Of a stretch of DNA of 64,000 nucleotides, positions 8,660-17,182 are shown piece by piece; position 1 is the stretch's first letter; each line of letters begins with the position of its first letter. The DNA is from CAYOUV01 sp964407265 (GTDB taxonomy: Bacteria > Chloroflexota > Anaerolineae > Anaerolineales > Villigracilaceae). The DNA lies in contig CAYOUV010000002.1 in assembly GCA_964407265.1 (NCBI GenBank), positions 1 to 64,000 of the forward strand, read 5' to 3'. The translations under genes and the position numbers were made by a program. The notes beneath the pieces were generated by a model, which worked only from the letters and a program-made list of their open reading frames with translations, did not search any database and was not told where the DNA came from.

Positions 8660-8908
8660 TTATGGAATCAAGCGGAGAAGCTTATCGTCACAAACATATT
8701 TTTTATAAGGCATGCCGCAGTATCTGGCGGAACTTCTCCCCGGGGGGATTGGTTCCAAGATCAATGAAGGATTGCTCCTGTAAGTTAAGCGGCCTCTGAG
8801 GTTCATACCGGAATCTGGATTAACCTGGTGCTTGCGAATGGCAGCCACCAATTCAAGGCGCATCTTCCCGATCGTGCTTTCATAGGTGGGGTCTGAGAAT
8901 GCGTTCAT
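8660..8908 (-). CDS. short hypothetical ORF
   Basis: An 82-codon frame between the RRM and SHOCT genes, ending 10 bp before the latter. AAGGG precedes ATG, and spacing fits a small gene, but no family was recognised. The protein is neither membrane-like nor secreted, has two Cys and one CDDK segment, and looks compositionally ordinary. It may be a real small protein or a chance frame. Confidence 0.3.
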   Translation of the reverse strand: MNAFSDPTYESTIGKMRLELVAAIRKHQVNPDSGMNLRGRLTYRSNPSLILEPIPPGRSSARYCGMPYKKYVCDDKLLRLIP

Positions 8909-8954
8909 GGATAACCCTTGACTGGTGGCTACGCCTGGACGTTCTTTGGCCAGC

Positions 8955-9212
8955 CTAGCTCTCGCGTTTTGGCTTGGCTACATCCACTTTTAATTCATGG
9001 TCATTCAGGGAATAGGCGTTGAAGAGTTGGATGGCTTTTTCGGCTTCAGCTTCCGTGCTCATGGTGACAAATGCAAAGCCTTTTGATATACCGCTGTTTC
9101 GTTCGGAGATGATTTCCGTCAAAGTCACTTCTCCGGCCTGGGCGAACAGGGTGCTGAGTTCTTCCTGGGTGGTTGCTTTATTTAGGTTGCCTACGTATAA
9201 CTTGGCATTCAT
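8955..9212 (-). CDS. single-RRM RNA-binding protein
   Basis: An 85-residue protein consisting of one RNA-recognition motif: RNP2 (LYVGNL) near the N-terminus and RNP1 (KGFAFVTM) in the middle, with a short basic tail (VAKPKRES). These small RRM proteins are typical of cyanobacteria and some Chloroflexota and are often cold-induced RNA chaperones. The start at 9212 was preferred over the longer frame to 9290 because the upstream extension has no relation to the RRM fold and contains the hairpin at 9251-9280. A purine-rich GGAGAAAG lies about 10-17 nt upstream. A decayed relative is at 9469-9561 on the opposite strand. Confidence 0.9.
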   Translation of the reverse strand: MNAKLYVGNLNKATTQEELSTLFAQAGEVTLTEIISERNSGISKGFAFVTMSTEAEAEKAIQLFNAYSLNDHELKVDVAKPKRES

Positions 9213-9250
9213 TTTGTGCTGCTTTCTCCGGATGATCCGGTAAATAGAAT

Positions 9251-9280
9251 GGCCGCCGCCCCATAAGTGGGACGGCGGCC
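9251..9280 (-). repeat. GC-rich hairpin in the leader of the RRM gene
   Basis: GGCCGCCG / CGGCGGCC plus an inner CCCA / TGGG form a 12-bp stem with one mismatch, about 40 nt before the RRM start. A second small palindrome, CCGGAT-C-ATCCGG, lies at about 9229-9241, next to the ribosome-binding region. Together they may make a structured, possibly temperature-responsive leader. Confidence 0.5.
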
Positions 9281-9352
9281 AAGGTGCCACGCAGTTCCAA
9301 TTATTAAACTGTAGACTAATTTTACCACCAAACGCTGAAATTGGGTCGGCTA

Positions 9353-9361
9353 TGATATAAT
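9353..9361 (+). promoter_or_regulatory. extended -10 promoter
   Basis: TGA-TATAAT matches the extended -10 consensus exactly, with no clear -35 box. The predicted start is about 9368. The transcript would reach a strong intrinsic terminator 60 nt later, or read through into the RRM remnant and the CarD-like pair. Confidence 0.55.
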
Positions 9362-9396
9362 CAATTAACTAATAACAGGTCAAGCGCGCTCACATT

Positions 9397-9432
9397 GCCG
9401 TCATCCCTATTATCGGGATTGGCGGCTTTTTT
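9397..9432 (+). terminator. intrinsic terminator or attenuator ahead of the RRM remnant
   Basis: An 11-bp stem with one bulge (GCCGTC..ATCCC / GGGAT..GGCGGC), a 7-nt loop, then six T. It lies only about 30-65 nt after a predicted start site, so it either ends a small RNA or acts as an attenuator for the genes downstream. Confidence 0.75.
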
Positions 9433-9468
9433 GGCTAAATTTTGCGTCGCCTTCAAAGGAACAAGCGA

Positions 9469-9561
9469 ATAGAAGCGAAGCTCTACGTCGGAAATAGGTC
9501 GTACGATACGACCGAAGATGATTTGCGCGAACTCTTTTCGCAGGCAGGTGCGGGATCGTAA
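9469..9561 (+). pseudogene. remnant of a second RRM gene (N-terminal 30 codons)
   Basis: Translation from 9469 gives IEAKLYVGN, RSYDTTEDDLRELFSQAG, then AGS and TAA at 9559-9561. This is clearly the first beta strand (RNP2-like LYVGN), loop and helix 1 of an RRM domain. The codon where ATG is expected is ATA, and everything after helix 1, including RNP1, is missing. No continuation was seen in other frames. A hairpin at 9571-9588 follows. Gene decay or deletion is the simplest reading; the intact relative is at 8955-9212. Confidence 0.75.
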
Positions 9562-9570
9562 TCAAAAACA

Positions 9571-9588
9571 CGGCGGAGGGAACCGCCG
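9571..9588 (+). terminator. hairpin before the first CarD-like gene
   Basis: CGGCGG-AGGGAA-CCGCCG followed by GTTTTA. It may be the old terminator of the decayed RRM gene, or a leader hairpin of the CarD-like gene, whose ribosome-binding site (GAGGA, about 9595-9599) begins 7 nt later. Confidence 0.5.
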
Positions 9589-9603
9589 GTTTTAGAGGAT
9601 GTT

Positions 9604-10104
9604 ATGACATTCAAAGTTGGGGACCGGGTGGTTCACCCGCGGCACGGATTAGGAAACGTGACCAAATTGGCTATCAAGCAATTTGTGGCGGGAGAAAAGC
9701 GCCCGTATTACGAAATATCTTTTCCGGGCAGCACTTTGTGGGTGCCCTTGAGTCAGACGACTTCGGGGATTCGAAAGCTGACGGTCAAAAGTGAAGTCGC
9801 CAGTTGCCGCCGTTTGCTAAAGGCTCCGGCTGCGCCTCTCAATTCCGACCCACGTTTGCGCCAGACCGAACTGAGCAATCATCTCAAAGAGGGGACGCTG
9901 ACCGCTCACTGCGAAGTCGTGCGTGACCTGACCGCCTATGGCTGGCACAAATCGCTCAGCGGGGCAATTGCTGTTTTTTTGCGTACCACCCAGGATGTCT
10001 TGTGCCAGGAATGGGCCGCTGTAGAGGACATAACCCTTTCGGAAGCCCAGATTGAGATTGAAGCCCTGCTTGAAAAGGGCAGGCAGACTGAGAGCCATGA
10101 CTGA
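9604..10104 (+). CDS. CarD/CdnL-TRCF-like domain protein (copy 1)
   Basis: A 166-residue protein. The first about 60 residues (FKVGDRVVHPRHGLGNV, YYEISFPGSTLWVPLSQ) form the Tudor-like CarD/TRCF RNA-polymerase interaction domain. The helical C-terminal part (KEGTLTAHCEVVRDLTAYGW, VLCQEWAAVEDITLSEAQ) corresponds to the CarD C-terminal domain that contacts promoter DNA near -10. CarD-family proteins bind the RNA polymerase beta subunit and stabilise the open complex. The next gene is a close paralogue in the same operon. ATG is preceded by GAGGATGTT. Confidence 0.88.
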   Translation: MTFKVGDRVVHPRHGLGNVTKLAIKQFVAGEKRPYYEISFPGSTLWVPLSQTTSGIRKLTVKSEVASCRRLLKAPAAPLNSDPRLRQTELSNHLKEGTLTAHCEVVRDLTAYGWHKSLSGAIAVFLRTTQDVLCQEWAAVEDITLSEAQIEIEALLEKGRQTESHD

Positions 10105-10609
10105 AATTTTAGATATGAAATTCGATATTGGTGACAAGGTAGTCCATCCGCAGCACGGGGTTGGCTATGTGGCTAACCTGGAGGAAAAGCAATTTGAACC
10201 GAACCACTCTCGTAAGTATTATGTGATCTCCATTCCGGATACCACCCTGTGGGTGCCGGTCGATCTGCCCACCTCCGGGCTGCGCAAGTTGAGTGAAAAA
10301 AAGGAGCTCGAGCAGTGCCGTCAGGTGCTGCAGTCGGCACCGCGGGCACTCAAACCGGAACGCGGCCTGCTGACCAACCTGTCCGAGCACATCAATCAGG
10401 GGACGATCGTCGCGCATTGCGAGGTTATCAGGGACCTGGCGGCCTTCGGCTGGCGCAAGCCGCTGTATGGACCGCTGTCAGAATTCCAGCGCGTCATCCT
10501 GAACGTGCTGTGCCAGGAATGGGCGGTCGTCGAAGGCTGCTCGCAGGCTGAGGCCTCTTATGAAATCGCTGCCCTGCTCAAAAAGGGCAAAGCGGCCCAC
10601 GAAGGCTGA
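10097..10609 (+). CDS. CarD/CdnL-TRCF-like domain protein (copy 2)
   Basis: A 170-residue paralogue of the preceding protein, sharing domain order and near-identical motifs (FDIGDKVVHPQHGVGYV, TTLWVPVDLPTSGLRKL, GTIVAHCEVIRDLAAFGWRK, VLCQEWAVVEG). ATG at 10097 overlaps the upstream stop codon in ATGACTGA, giving an 8-nt overlap and probable translational coupling; an internal ATG at 10115 is the alternative. The tandem pair looks like a local gene duplication. Two CarD-like subunits could compete for, or jointly load on, RNA polymerase; that is inference. Confidence 0.86.
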   Translation: MTEILDMKFDIGDKVVHPQHGVGYVANLEEKQFEPNHSRKYYVISIPDTTLWVPVDLPTSGLRKLSEKKELEQCRQVLQSAPRALKPERGLLTNLSEHINQGTIVAHCEVIRDLAAFGWRKPLYGPLSEFQRVILNVLCQEWAVVEGCSQAEASYEIAALLKKGKAAHEG

Positions 10610-10631
10610 GCGGCCAAATTCTAACAAAAGG

Positions 10632-10663
10632 TTAACACACGGATTTGGCTTGTAGGTTATACT
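10632..10663 (+). promoter_or_regulatory. candidate promoter of the cold-shock gene
   Basis: TTAACA (10632-10637) and TATACT (10658-10663), spacing 20 bp, which is longer than optimal. It would give a leader of about 95 nt before the start codon, typical of cold-shock genes. Confidence 0.35.
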
Positions 10664-10764
10664 AAATTGCTTGATAAACAGAAGTTCTAATACAAAGTGT
10701 AAGTTTTTGATTTGGAACCCATGCTTAACTCAGCGACATTCTATAAGGAAAGGAGTTCCAAATC

Positions 10765-10974
10765 ATGTCTGAAAAAGAACAAGGCACCGTCAAGTGGTTC
10801 AATGGCAGCAAGGGTTACGGTTTCATCCAACGTGCTGAAGGCGAAGATGTATTCGTACATTTCAACGCCATCGTTGGTGATGGTTTCCGCAACCTGGAAG
10901 AAGGCCAGCGCGTTGAGTTCACTGTGACGCAGGGCCAAAAAGGCCTGCAAGCAGAGAACGTGACCGTTATCTAA
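10765..10974 (+). CDS. csp: cold-shock protein, CspA family
   Basis: A 69-residue single cold-shock domain: GTVKWFNGSKGYGFIQ carries RNP1 (KGYGFI) and EDVFVHF carries RNP2. The five-stranded OB-fold binds single-stranded RNA or DNA and acts as an RNA chaperone. Length and sequence are typical of the family. ATG follows AAAGGAGTTCCAAATC. A strong terminator begins 24 bp after the stop codon, so the gene is monocistronic. The neighbouring RRM, CarD-like and RhlE genes give a consistent RNA-metabolism context. Confidence 0.96.
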   Translation: MSEKEQGTVKWFNGSKGYGFIQRAEGEDVFVHFNAIVGDGFRNLEEGQRVEFTVTQGQKGLQAENVTVI

Positions 10975-10997
10975 ACGGTTTCAATCTGTTAGACCAC

Positions 10998-11032
10998 AAA
11001 CGGGACAGCAATTTGCTGTCCCGTTTCTTTTT
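10998..11032. terminator. strong bidirectional terminator
   Basis: A perfect 13-bp stem AAACGGGACAGCA / TGCTGTCCCGTTT with a 3-nt loop, then CTTTTT on the plus strand. It ends the cold-shock gene and overlaps the stop codon of the convergent PAP2 gene. Confidence 0.9.
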
Positions 11033-11999
11033 AATCGACCTTCTTCGCTAGCCTCACTTTCAAAAATACCCAGGGAGCGCCGAAGCTGGCCCACAGCGCC
11101 ACACAGGCGTAGCGGACATAACGCAGCAAATACCCCAGTAGGGAGGTGTCCGGGGCGAACAGGGCGAATAATATGTCCAGCCCCAGATAGATGGCGAAAA
11201 GTACGACCATCCCCAGCGCATAGCGGCCTATCCGCTGCCAGAGCGAGCCAGCCATCTGGAAACGGGCGTATTTCTGCATCCAGCTCACGCCCGCCACGGC
11301 CCCGAACAGGAAACCGCCCAGTGTGAAATAATGGCTCAGGTCGCGCCCTTCCGTGGCAAAGCTGGCCCAGGCCGGCGGATCGGGGGAAACGGAAATGACC
11401 CAGACCACCAGCAGACCGACCAGAATCAGGACGACCGAGAAGATCAGCCCGAGCAGGATGCGAGTTTCGAGCGATTTCTGGTCCCACCAGGCCAGGAAGC
11501 GGCTTTCATATTTTATAAACAGGAACAGAACAACCAGTCCCAGCAGCCAGCCGCCCAGTACGTCCTGCGGGAAGTGCACGCCCAGGTACAGGCGCGAGAT
11601 ACCGATCAGCAAAAGCAGCAAAATGGCGAAAATCCACAGCCAGGCTTTTTTCACCCTGGAGGCGATCAACCCCCAGACGGCCAGCGTGTTGCTGGCGTGC
11701 GAGGAGGGAATGCCGTAGGAAGCTTCAGCGGACAGCGCCCGGACGCCACCGATCCAGTATGGACGCGGTTGGTGGAAAAGCTGCTTTAGGTAGGAAGCCG
11801 GGACATCGGTCAGGAGCAGGATGAACAACACCCTCAGCCCCAGAGCCTGGTCAACGCACCAGTACAAGAGCGGGATGAACAGGATATAAAATTCGACTGT
11901 GCCGAGGAATGTGGCGGCTTTCATCAAGCCGTCCAACCCCGGGCTAAGGGTTTGCAGCCCTTGGATGATGGCGATGCCGAAGGGATAGATGCTGTCCAT
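11031..11999 (-). CDS. PAP2-family membrane phosphatase
   Basis: A 322-residue polytopic protein with the three PAP2 acid phosphatase motifs: KQLFHQPRP (motif 1), PSSHASN (motif 2) and SRLYLGVHFPQDVLGG (motif 3), within about eight predicted helices. These enzymes dephosphorylate lipid phosphates such as undecaprenyl pyrophosphate or phosphatidate at the outer membrane face. The helix-rich C-terminal half (about residues 190-320) is longer than in minimal PAP2 proteins. ATG at 11999 is chosen over 12035 because GAGGAGGCGC precedes it. Its 5' end faces the purine operon promoter. Confidence 0.9.
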   Translation of the reverse strand: MDSIYPFGIAIIQGLQTLSPGLDGLMKAATFLGTVEFYILFIPLLYWCVDQALGLRVLFILLLTDVPASYLKQLFHQPRPYWIGGVRALSAEASYGIPSSHASNTLAVWGLIASRVKKAWLWIFAILLLLLIGISRLYLGVHFPQDVLGGWLLGLVVLFLFIKYESRFLAWWDQKSLETRILLGLIFSVVLILVGLLVVWVISVSPDPPAWASFATEGRDLSHYFTLGGFLFGAVAGVSWMQKYARFQMAGSLWQRIGRYALGMVVLFAIYLGLDILFALFAPDTSLLGYLLRYVRYACVALWASFGAPWVFLKVRLAKKVD

Positions 12000-12118
12000 G
12001 CTGTGCGCCTCCTCTGGGATTGCGGTTTGTCCCATTATTTCACATCCGGGCCAAATGTCAATAACCGGCCGGAAGTAAATTCTGTCAGAGTAAACCTGTG
12101 ACTTTTTTCACCTTTCGA

Positions 12119-12147
12119 TTGACAGTCTGCCCTTTTTTTGCTAAACT
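12119..12147 (+). promoter_or_regulatory. promoter of the purine-degradation operon
   Basis: TTGACA (12119-12124) and TAAACT (12142-12147) with the ideal 17-bp spacing, placing the transcription start at about 12154, exactly where the palindromic operator candidate begins. Confidence 0.7.
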
Positions 12148-12153
12148 TAGAAA

Positions 12154-12170
12154 AATTTGTCTGACAAATT
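12154..12170 (+). promoter_or_regulatory. palindromic operator candidate (GntR-type)
   Basis: AATTTGTC-T-GACAAATT is a perfect 8+8 inverted repeat around one base, overlapping the predicted start site. GTC-N-GAC cores are characteristic of GntR-family operators, and a GntR gene is the third gene of this operon. The first 14 nt recur identically at 61172-61185. Confidence 0.65.
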
Positions 12171-12184
12171 ATCTCGAGAATCTT

Positions 12185-13570
12185 ATGAGCACATTTCTGA
12201 TCAAAAACGCGACGGTCCTGGCGACCATGGACGACCACCGGCGGGAGATTCCCGGGGGTGGTCTTTTTATTCGCGACGGTTTCATCGAGCAGGTCGGGCC
12301 GACCTCCGAACTGCCGCAAAACGCCGACCAGGTGCTGGATCTCGCCGGCCACGTCGTGCTGCCGGGCCTGGTCAATATCCACCACCATTTCTACCAGACC
12401 CTGACGCGCGCCGTCCCGGCCGCCCAGGATGCCAACCTGTTCAACTGGCTCAAGACGCTTTATCCGATCTGGGCGCATCTGACTCCGGATGATATTTTCA
12501 TTTCGACCCAGACGGCGCTGGCCGAGCTGGCTTTTTCCGGCTGCACGACAGCTTCCGATCACCTTTACCTTTTTCCCAACGGCTCGAAGCTTGACGACGA
12601 GATAGCTGCCGCAAAAGAAATGGGGATGCGGCTGCAGGCTTCGCGCGGCTCGATGTCCCTGGGTGAATCGCAGGGCGGCCTGCCGCCCGATTCGGTGGTG
12701 GACAGCGAAGAGCAGATCCTGAAAGATTCCCAGCGCCTGATCGAGACCTATCACGATGCCAAACCTGGCGCCATGGTCCAGATCGTGCTGGCACCCTGCT
12801 CACCCTTCTCCGTCACTACCGATCTGATGCGTGAATCTGCCAAACTGGCGCGCCAATATGGGGTGCATCTGCATACTCACCTGGCTGAGACCGAGGACGA
12901 GGAATCTTTCTGCCTCGAGCGCTTCGGCCATCGCCCGGTCGGGTACATGCAGGAAGTCGACTGGGTCGGCCAGGATGTCTGGTTTGCACACTCGATCTGG
13001 GTCAATCAGGAAGAAATCGATCTTTATGCCAAAACCGGCTGCGGTGTAGCCCACTGCCCTTCCTCGAATATGCGCCTGGCCTCCGGGATTGCCCCGATCA
13101 AAGAACTGCTGGCCGCAGGTGTCGACGTGGGCATCGGCGTGGACGGCTCCGCCTCGAACGACAGTTCGCACCTGTTGGCTGAAGCCCGCCAGGCCATGCT
13201 GCTGGCACGTGTCAGGGAAGGCATCACGGGCTTCTCGCGCTCGGATGATCCCAGCCGCACGCTGATGACCGCCCGCGACGTCCTGTGGTTGGCCACGCGC
13301 GGCGGCGCGGCTGTGCTCGGTCGCTCTGACATCGGTTCGCTCGAAGCCGGTAAATGCGCCGACTTCTTTGCGATCGATCTTAACCGCCTCGACTATGCCG
13401 GGGCGTTGCACGACCCGCTGGCCGCCACGATCTTTACCCAGCCGGTCAAGGCTGATTACACCGTCGTCGGCGGCAAGTTCGTGATCAAACAGGGCCAGCT
13501 CGTCACGCTGGATGAAGGCCGGCTGATTGAGAAACACAACCAGGCAGCCAAACGGTTACTGTCTAAATAA
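12185..13570 (+). CDS. 8-oxoguanine deaminase (amidohydrolase, TRZ/ATZ family)
   Basis: A 461-residue cytosolic metal-dependent amidohydrolase. Metal ligands are visible as NIHHHFYQ (His66/His68), LHTHLAET and GVDGSASND. The segments RGSMSLG, LAPCSPFSV and HCPSSNMRLASGIAP are characteristic of the 8-oxoguanine deaminase / hydroxyatrazine ethylaminohydrolase subgroup, which deaminates 8-oxoguanine to urate. Paired with adenine deaminase downstream and xanthine dehydrogenase in the region, a role in feeding oxidised guanine into urate catabolism is likely. ATG at 12185 is chosen because the upstream extension of the frame covers the promoter and operator. It is the first gene of a six-gene run ending at 19134. 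Confidence 0.88.
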   Translation: MSTFLIKNATVLATMDDHRREIPGGGLFIRDGFIEQVGPTSELPQNADQVLDLAGHVVLPGLVNIHHHFYQTLTRAVPAAQDANLFNWLKTLYPIWAHLTPDDIFISTQTALAELAFSGCTTASDHLYLFPNGSKLDDEIAAAKEMGMRLQASRGSMSLGESQGGLPPDSVVDSEEQILKDSQRLIETYHDAKPGAMVQIVLAPCSPFSVTTDLMRESAKLARQYGVHLHTHLAETEDEESFCLERFGHRPVGYMQEVDWVGQDVWFAHSIWVNQEEIDLYAKTGCGVAHCPSSNMRLASGIAPIKELLAAGVDVGIGVDGSASNDSSHLLAEARQAMLLARVREGITGFSRSDDPSRTLMTARDVLWLATRGGAAVLGRSDIGSLEAGKCADFFAIDLNRLDYAGALHDPLAATIFTQPVKADYTVVGGKFVIKQGQLVTLDEGRLIEKHNQAAKRLLSK

Positions 13571-13601
13571 GTCGATAGGTTTTTCAGATTCTGGAGGTTT
13601 T

Positions 13602-15395
<1,794 letters not shown>

Positions 15396-15404
15396 AGGTG
15401 GGTC

Positions 15405-16124
15405 GTGGCAAATTTCCCCTTTAAACGACTGCAATCCGAACTGGCAAATCTGATCTCTCACACCCCGGCTGGTCAGCGTCTGCTTTCTGAACCGGAACTG
15501 GCCAAGAAAATGGGGGTCTCGCGGGCTACCTTACGTGAAGCCATGCGTACCTTCGAGACCCAGGGCCTGATCCGGCGTCGCCAGGGTGCAGGGACATTCG
15601 TCGTTGGACAGGTACCCGTGCTCGAAAGCGGGCTGGAGATCCTGGAAAGCCTGGATACGATGGCTCGCCGCTTGAACCTGGAAGTCACATTCAGTGATCT
15701 ACAGACCGAGCGGGTTTTTGCTGATCAGAATCTGGCTGAACAACTGGATGTACCCCTGGCTACGCATCTTTCGCGCATTTGTCGGGTCATCCGGGCCGAC
15801 GAGCGCCCGGTAGCTTACCTGATCGATACCCTGCCGGAAGATGTGCTCAAGCTGGAAGATTTGCCTAATTCGTTTTCGGGTTCGGTGCTGGATCACCTGG
15901 TCGCGTGCGGTGCACCTTTGACTGTTGCGCGCACGGCTATCAGCGCGATCGGCGCCAGCGCGGAGGTGGCCAAGTCCATCGAAATTCAACGTGGCGACGT
16001 CTTGCTGCAGTTCGAGTCACAATTGTTCGATGCAAAGAGCCGGGTGGTAGATTACACCCTGAGCTATTTCATCCCCGGTTATTTTAATTTCCACGTCGTG
16101 CGCCGTGTGGGCACTGGTGGATAA
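15405..16124 (+). CDS. GntR-family regulator with UTRA domain, purine operon
   Basis: A 239-residue regulator: N-terminal winged helix (LLSEPELAKKMGVSRATLREAMRTFETQGLIRRRQGAGTFV region, residues about 25-66) and a UTRA-type ligand-binding domain (about 85-235). The start is GTG at 15405, 9 bp after the ade stop codon, with AAAGGTGGG upstream. Location inside the purine operon makes local control by a purine or a degradation product likely. The palindrome at 12154 and its match at 61172 are candidate binding sites. A second UTRA regulator is encoded at 26527. Confidence 0.88.
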   Translation: MANFPFKRLQSELANLISHTPAGQRLLSEPELAKKMGVSRATLREAMRTFETQGLIRRRQGAGTFVVGQVPVLESGLEILESLDTMARRLNLEVTFSDLQTERVFADQNLAEQLDVPLATHLSRICRVIRADERPVAYLIDTLPEDVLKLEDLPNSFSGSVLDHLVACGAPLTVARTAISAIGASAEVAKSIEIQRGDVLLQFESQLFDAKSRVVDYTLSYFIPGYFNFHVVRRVGTGG

Positions 16125-16189
16125 CTTGCCGTGTGTAAAACGCGACAATAAAAAATAATCTCAATTATCAAATATCTGGAGGTTTTACA

Positions 16190-17143
16190 ATGCGTAGTTT
16201 TGCTGGTCGTGACATTTTGTCACTCAAGGATTTTGAACGGAACGAATTTTTCCATGTTTTCGAAGTCGCCGATGAATTGGAGCCAATCGCTCGCAGCCGT
16301 CGCAACACCGACTTGCTGACCGAGAAAACCCTGGTGACGGCTTTCTACCAGCCGTCCACCCGTACCCGCCTGGCTCACGAAGCCGCCATGCACCGCCTGG
16401 GTGGTCACGTGACCGGTTTTTCGGACGCCAAAATGACCCGCGCTGGCGACTTTTACCAGGAGTCGATCAAGGATACGGTCAAGATGCTGGAGTACTACGG
16501 CGATGTGATCGTTATGCGTCACTTCCAGAAAGGCGCGCCGCACGAAGCCGCCAAGTGGGCTTCGATCCCGATTCTCAACGGCGGCGACGGCTGGGGTGAG
16601 CACCCGACCCAGATCCTGACCGACCTGTACACGGTCCTGACGGAACGCGGCACCATCGACGGTCTGCGCTGGGTTGCCGTCGGGGACATGCGCATGCGCA
16701 CCATGCACTCACTGGGTCACGCGTTGACTCAGTTCGACTGCCCGATCACCTTCGTGGCGCCTCCCGGCATGGAAATGCCCGAAGAATATGAAAAAGACTT
16801 CAAAGATATGGCTCTGGATTTCAGTTACGCTGAGCATGTCGGGGATGTGATCGGTGAGGCGGATGTGATCCTGGTCGAGCCGACCGTCCAGCCCGATTAC
16901 ACCAAATCTCGTGATGAGCGCTCTGGCGAACTGCCCACAACGCCCGATAACTATAAGATCACGCGTGACCTGCTGACCAACAAAGCCAAGTCCGACGCGA
17001 TCCTGCTGCACTCCCTGCCCCGCATGGACGAAATCCCCTCCGATGTGGACATCACCCGCTGGTCCCGCTACTGGCAGGAAGCCTTCAACGGCGTGGTCAT
17101 GCGCATGGCGCTGCTGGCCCTGGTTCTGGGCAAGATGGAATAG
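16190..17143 (+). CDS. aspartate-carbamoyltransferase-like protein with altered substrate site
   Basis: A 317-residue member of the aspartate/ornithine carbamoyltransferase family. Carbamoyl-phosphate motifs are intact: PSTRTR (Ser56-Arg60), MRHFQKGAP, EHPTQ (138-141) and HSLPRMDEI. The residues that define aspartate carbamoyltransferase are not. The segment matching the E. coli Lys83-Lys84 loop reads GDFYQES, and the position of the aspartate-binding Arg229 (TRVQ) is Thr232 in PTVQ. It therefore probably carbamoylates, or removes a carbamoyl group from, a substrate other than aspartate. It sits directly before a YgeW-like paralogue and carbamate kinase, in an operon of purine genes rather than pyrimidine genes. 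GGAGG precedes ATG. Confidence 0.8.
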   Translation: MRSFAGRDILSLKDFERNEFFHVFEVADELEPIARSRRNTDLLTEKTLVTAFYQPSTRTRLAHEAAMHRLGGHVTGFSDAKMTRAGDFYQESIKDTVKMLEYYGDVIVMRHFQKGAPHEAAKWASIPILNGGDGWGEHPTQILTDLYTVLTERGTIDGLRWVAVGDMRMRTMHSLGHALTQFDCPITFVAPPGMEMPEEYEKDFKDMALDFSYAEHVGDVIGEADVILVEPTVQPDYTKSRDERSGELPTTPDNYKITRDLLTNKAKSDAILLHSLPRMDEIPSDVDITRWSRYWQEAFNGVVMRMALLALVLGKME

Positions 17144-17182
17144 TTTAGTTGGGTAGTTACTCATCATTAGGAGACAAAAGAA

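Noticed and set aside
12800..13537. 245-codon minus-strand frame opposite 8-oxoguanine deaminase
   Set aside because: Shadow frame with no start signal and no recognisable domain.
16190..17143. plain assignment as pyrB
   Set aside because: Aspartate-binding Arg and the Lys84 loop are substituted, and the context is purine breakdown.
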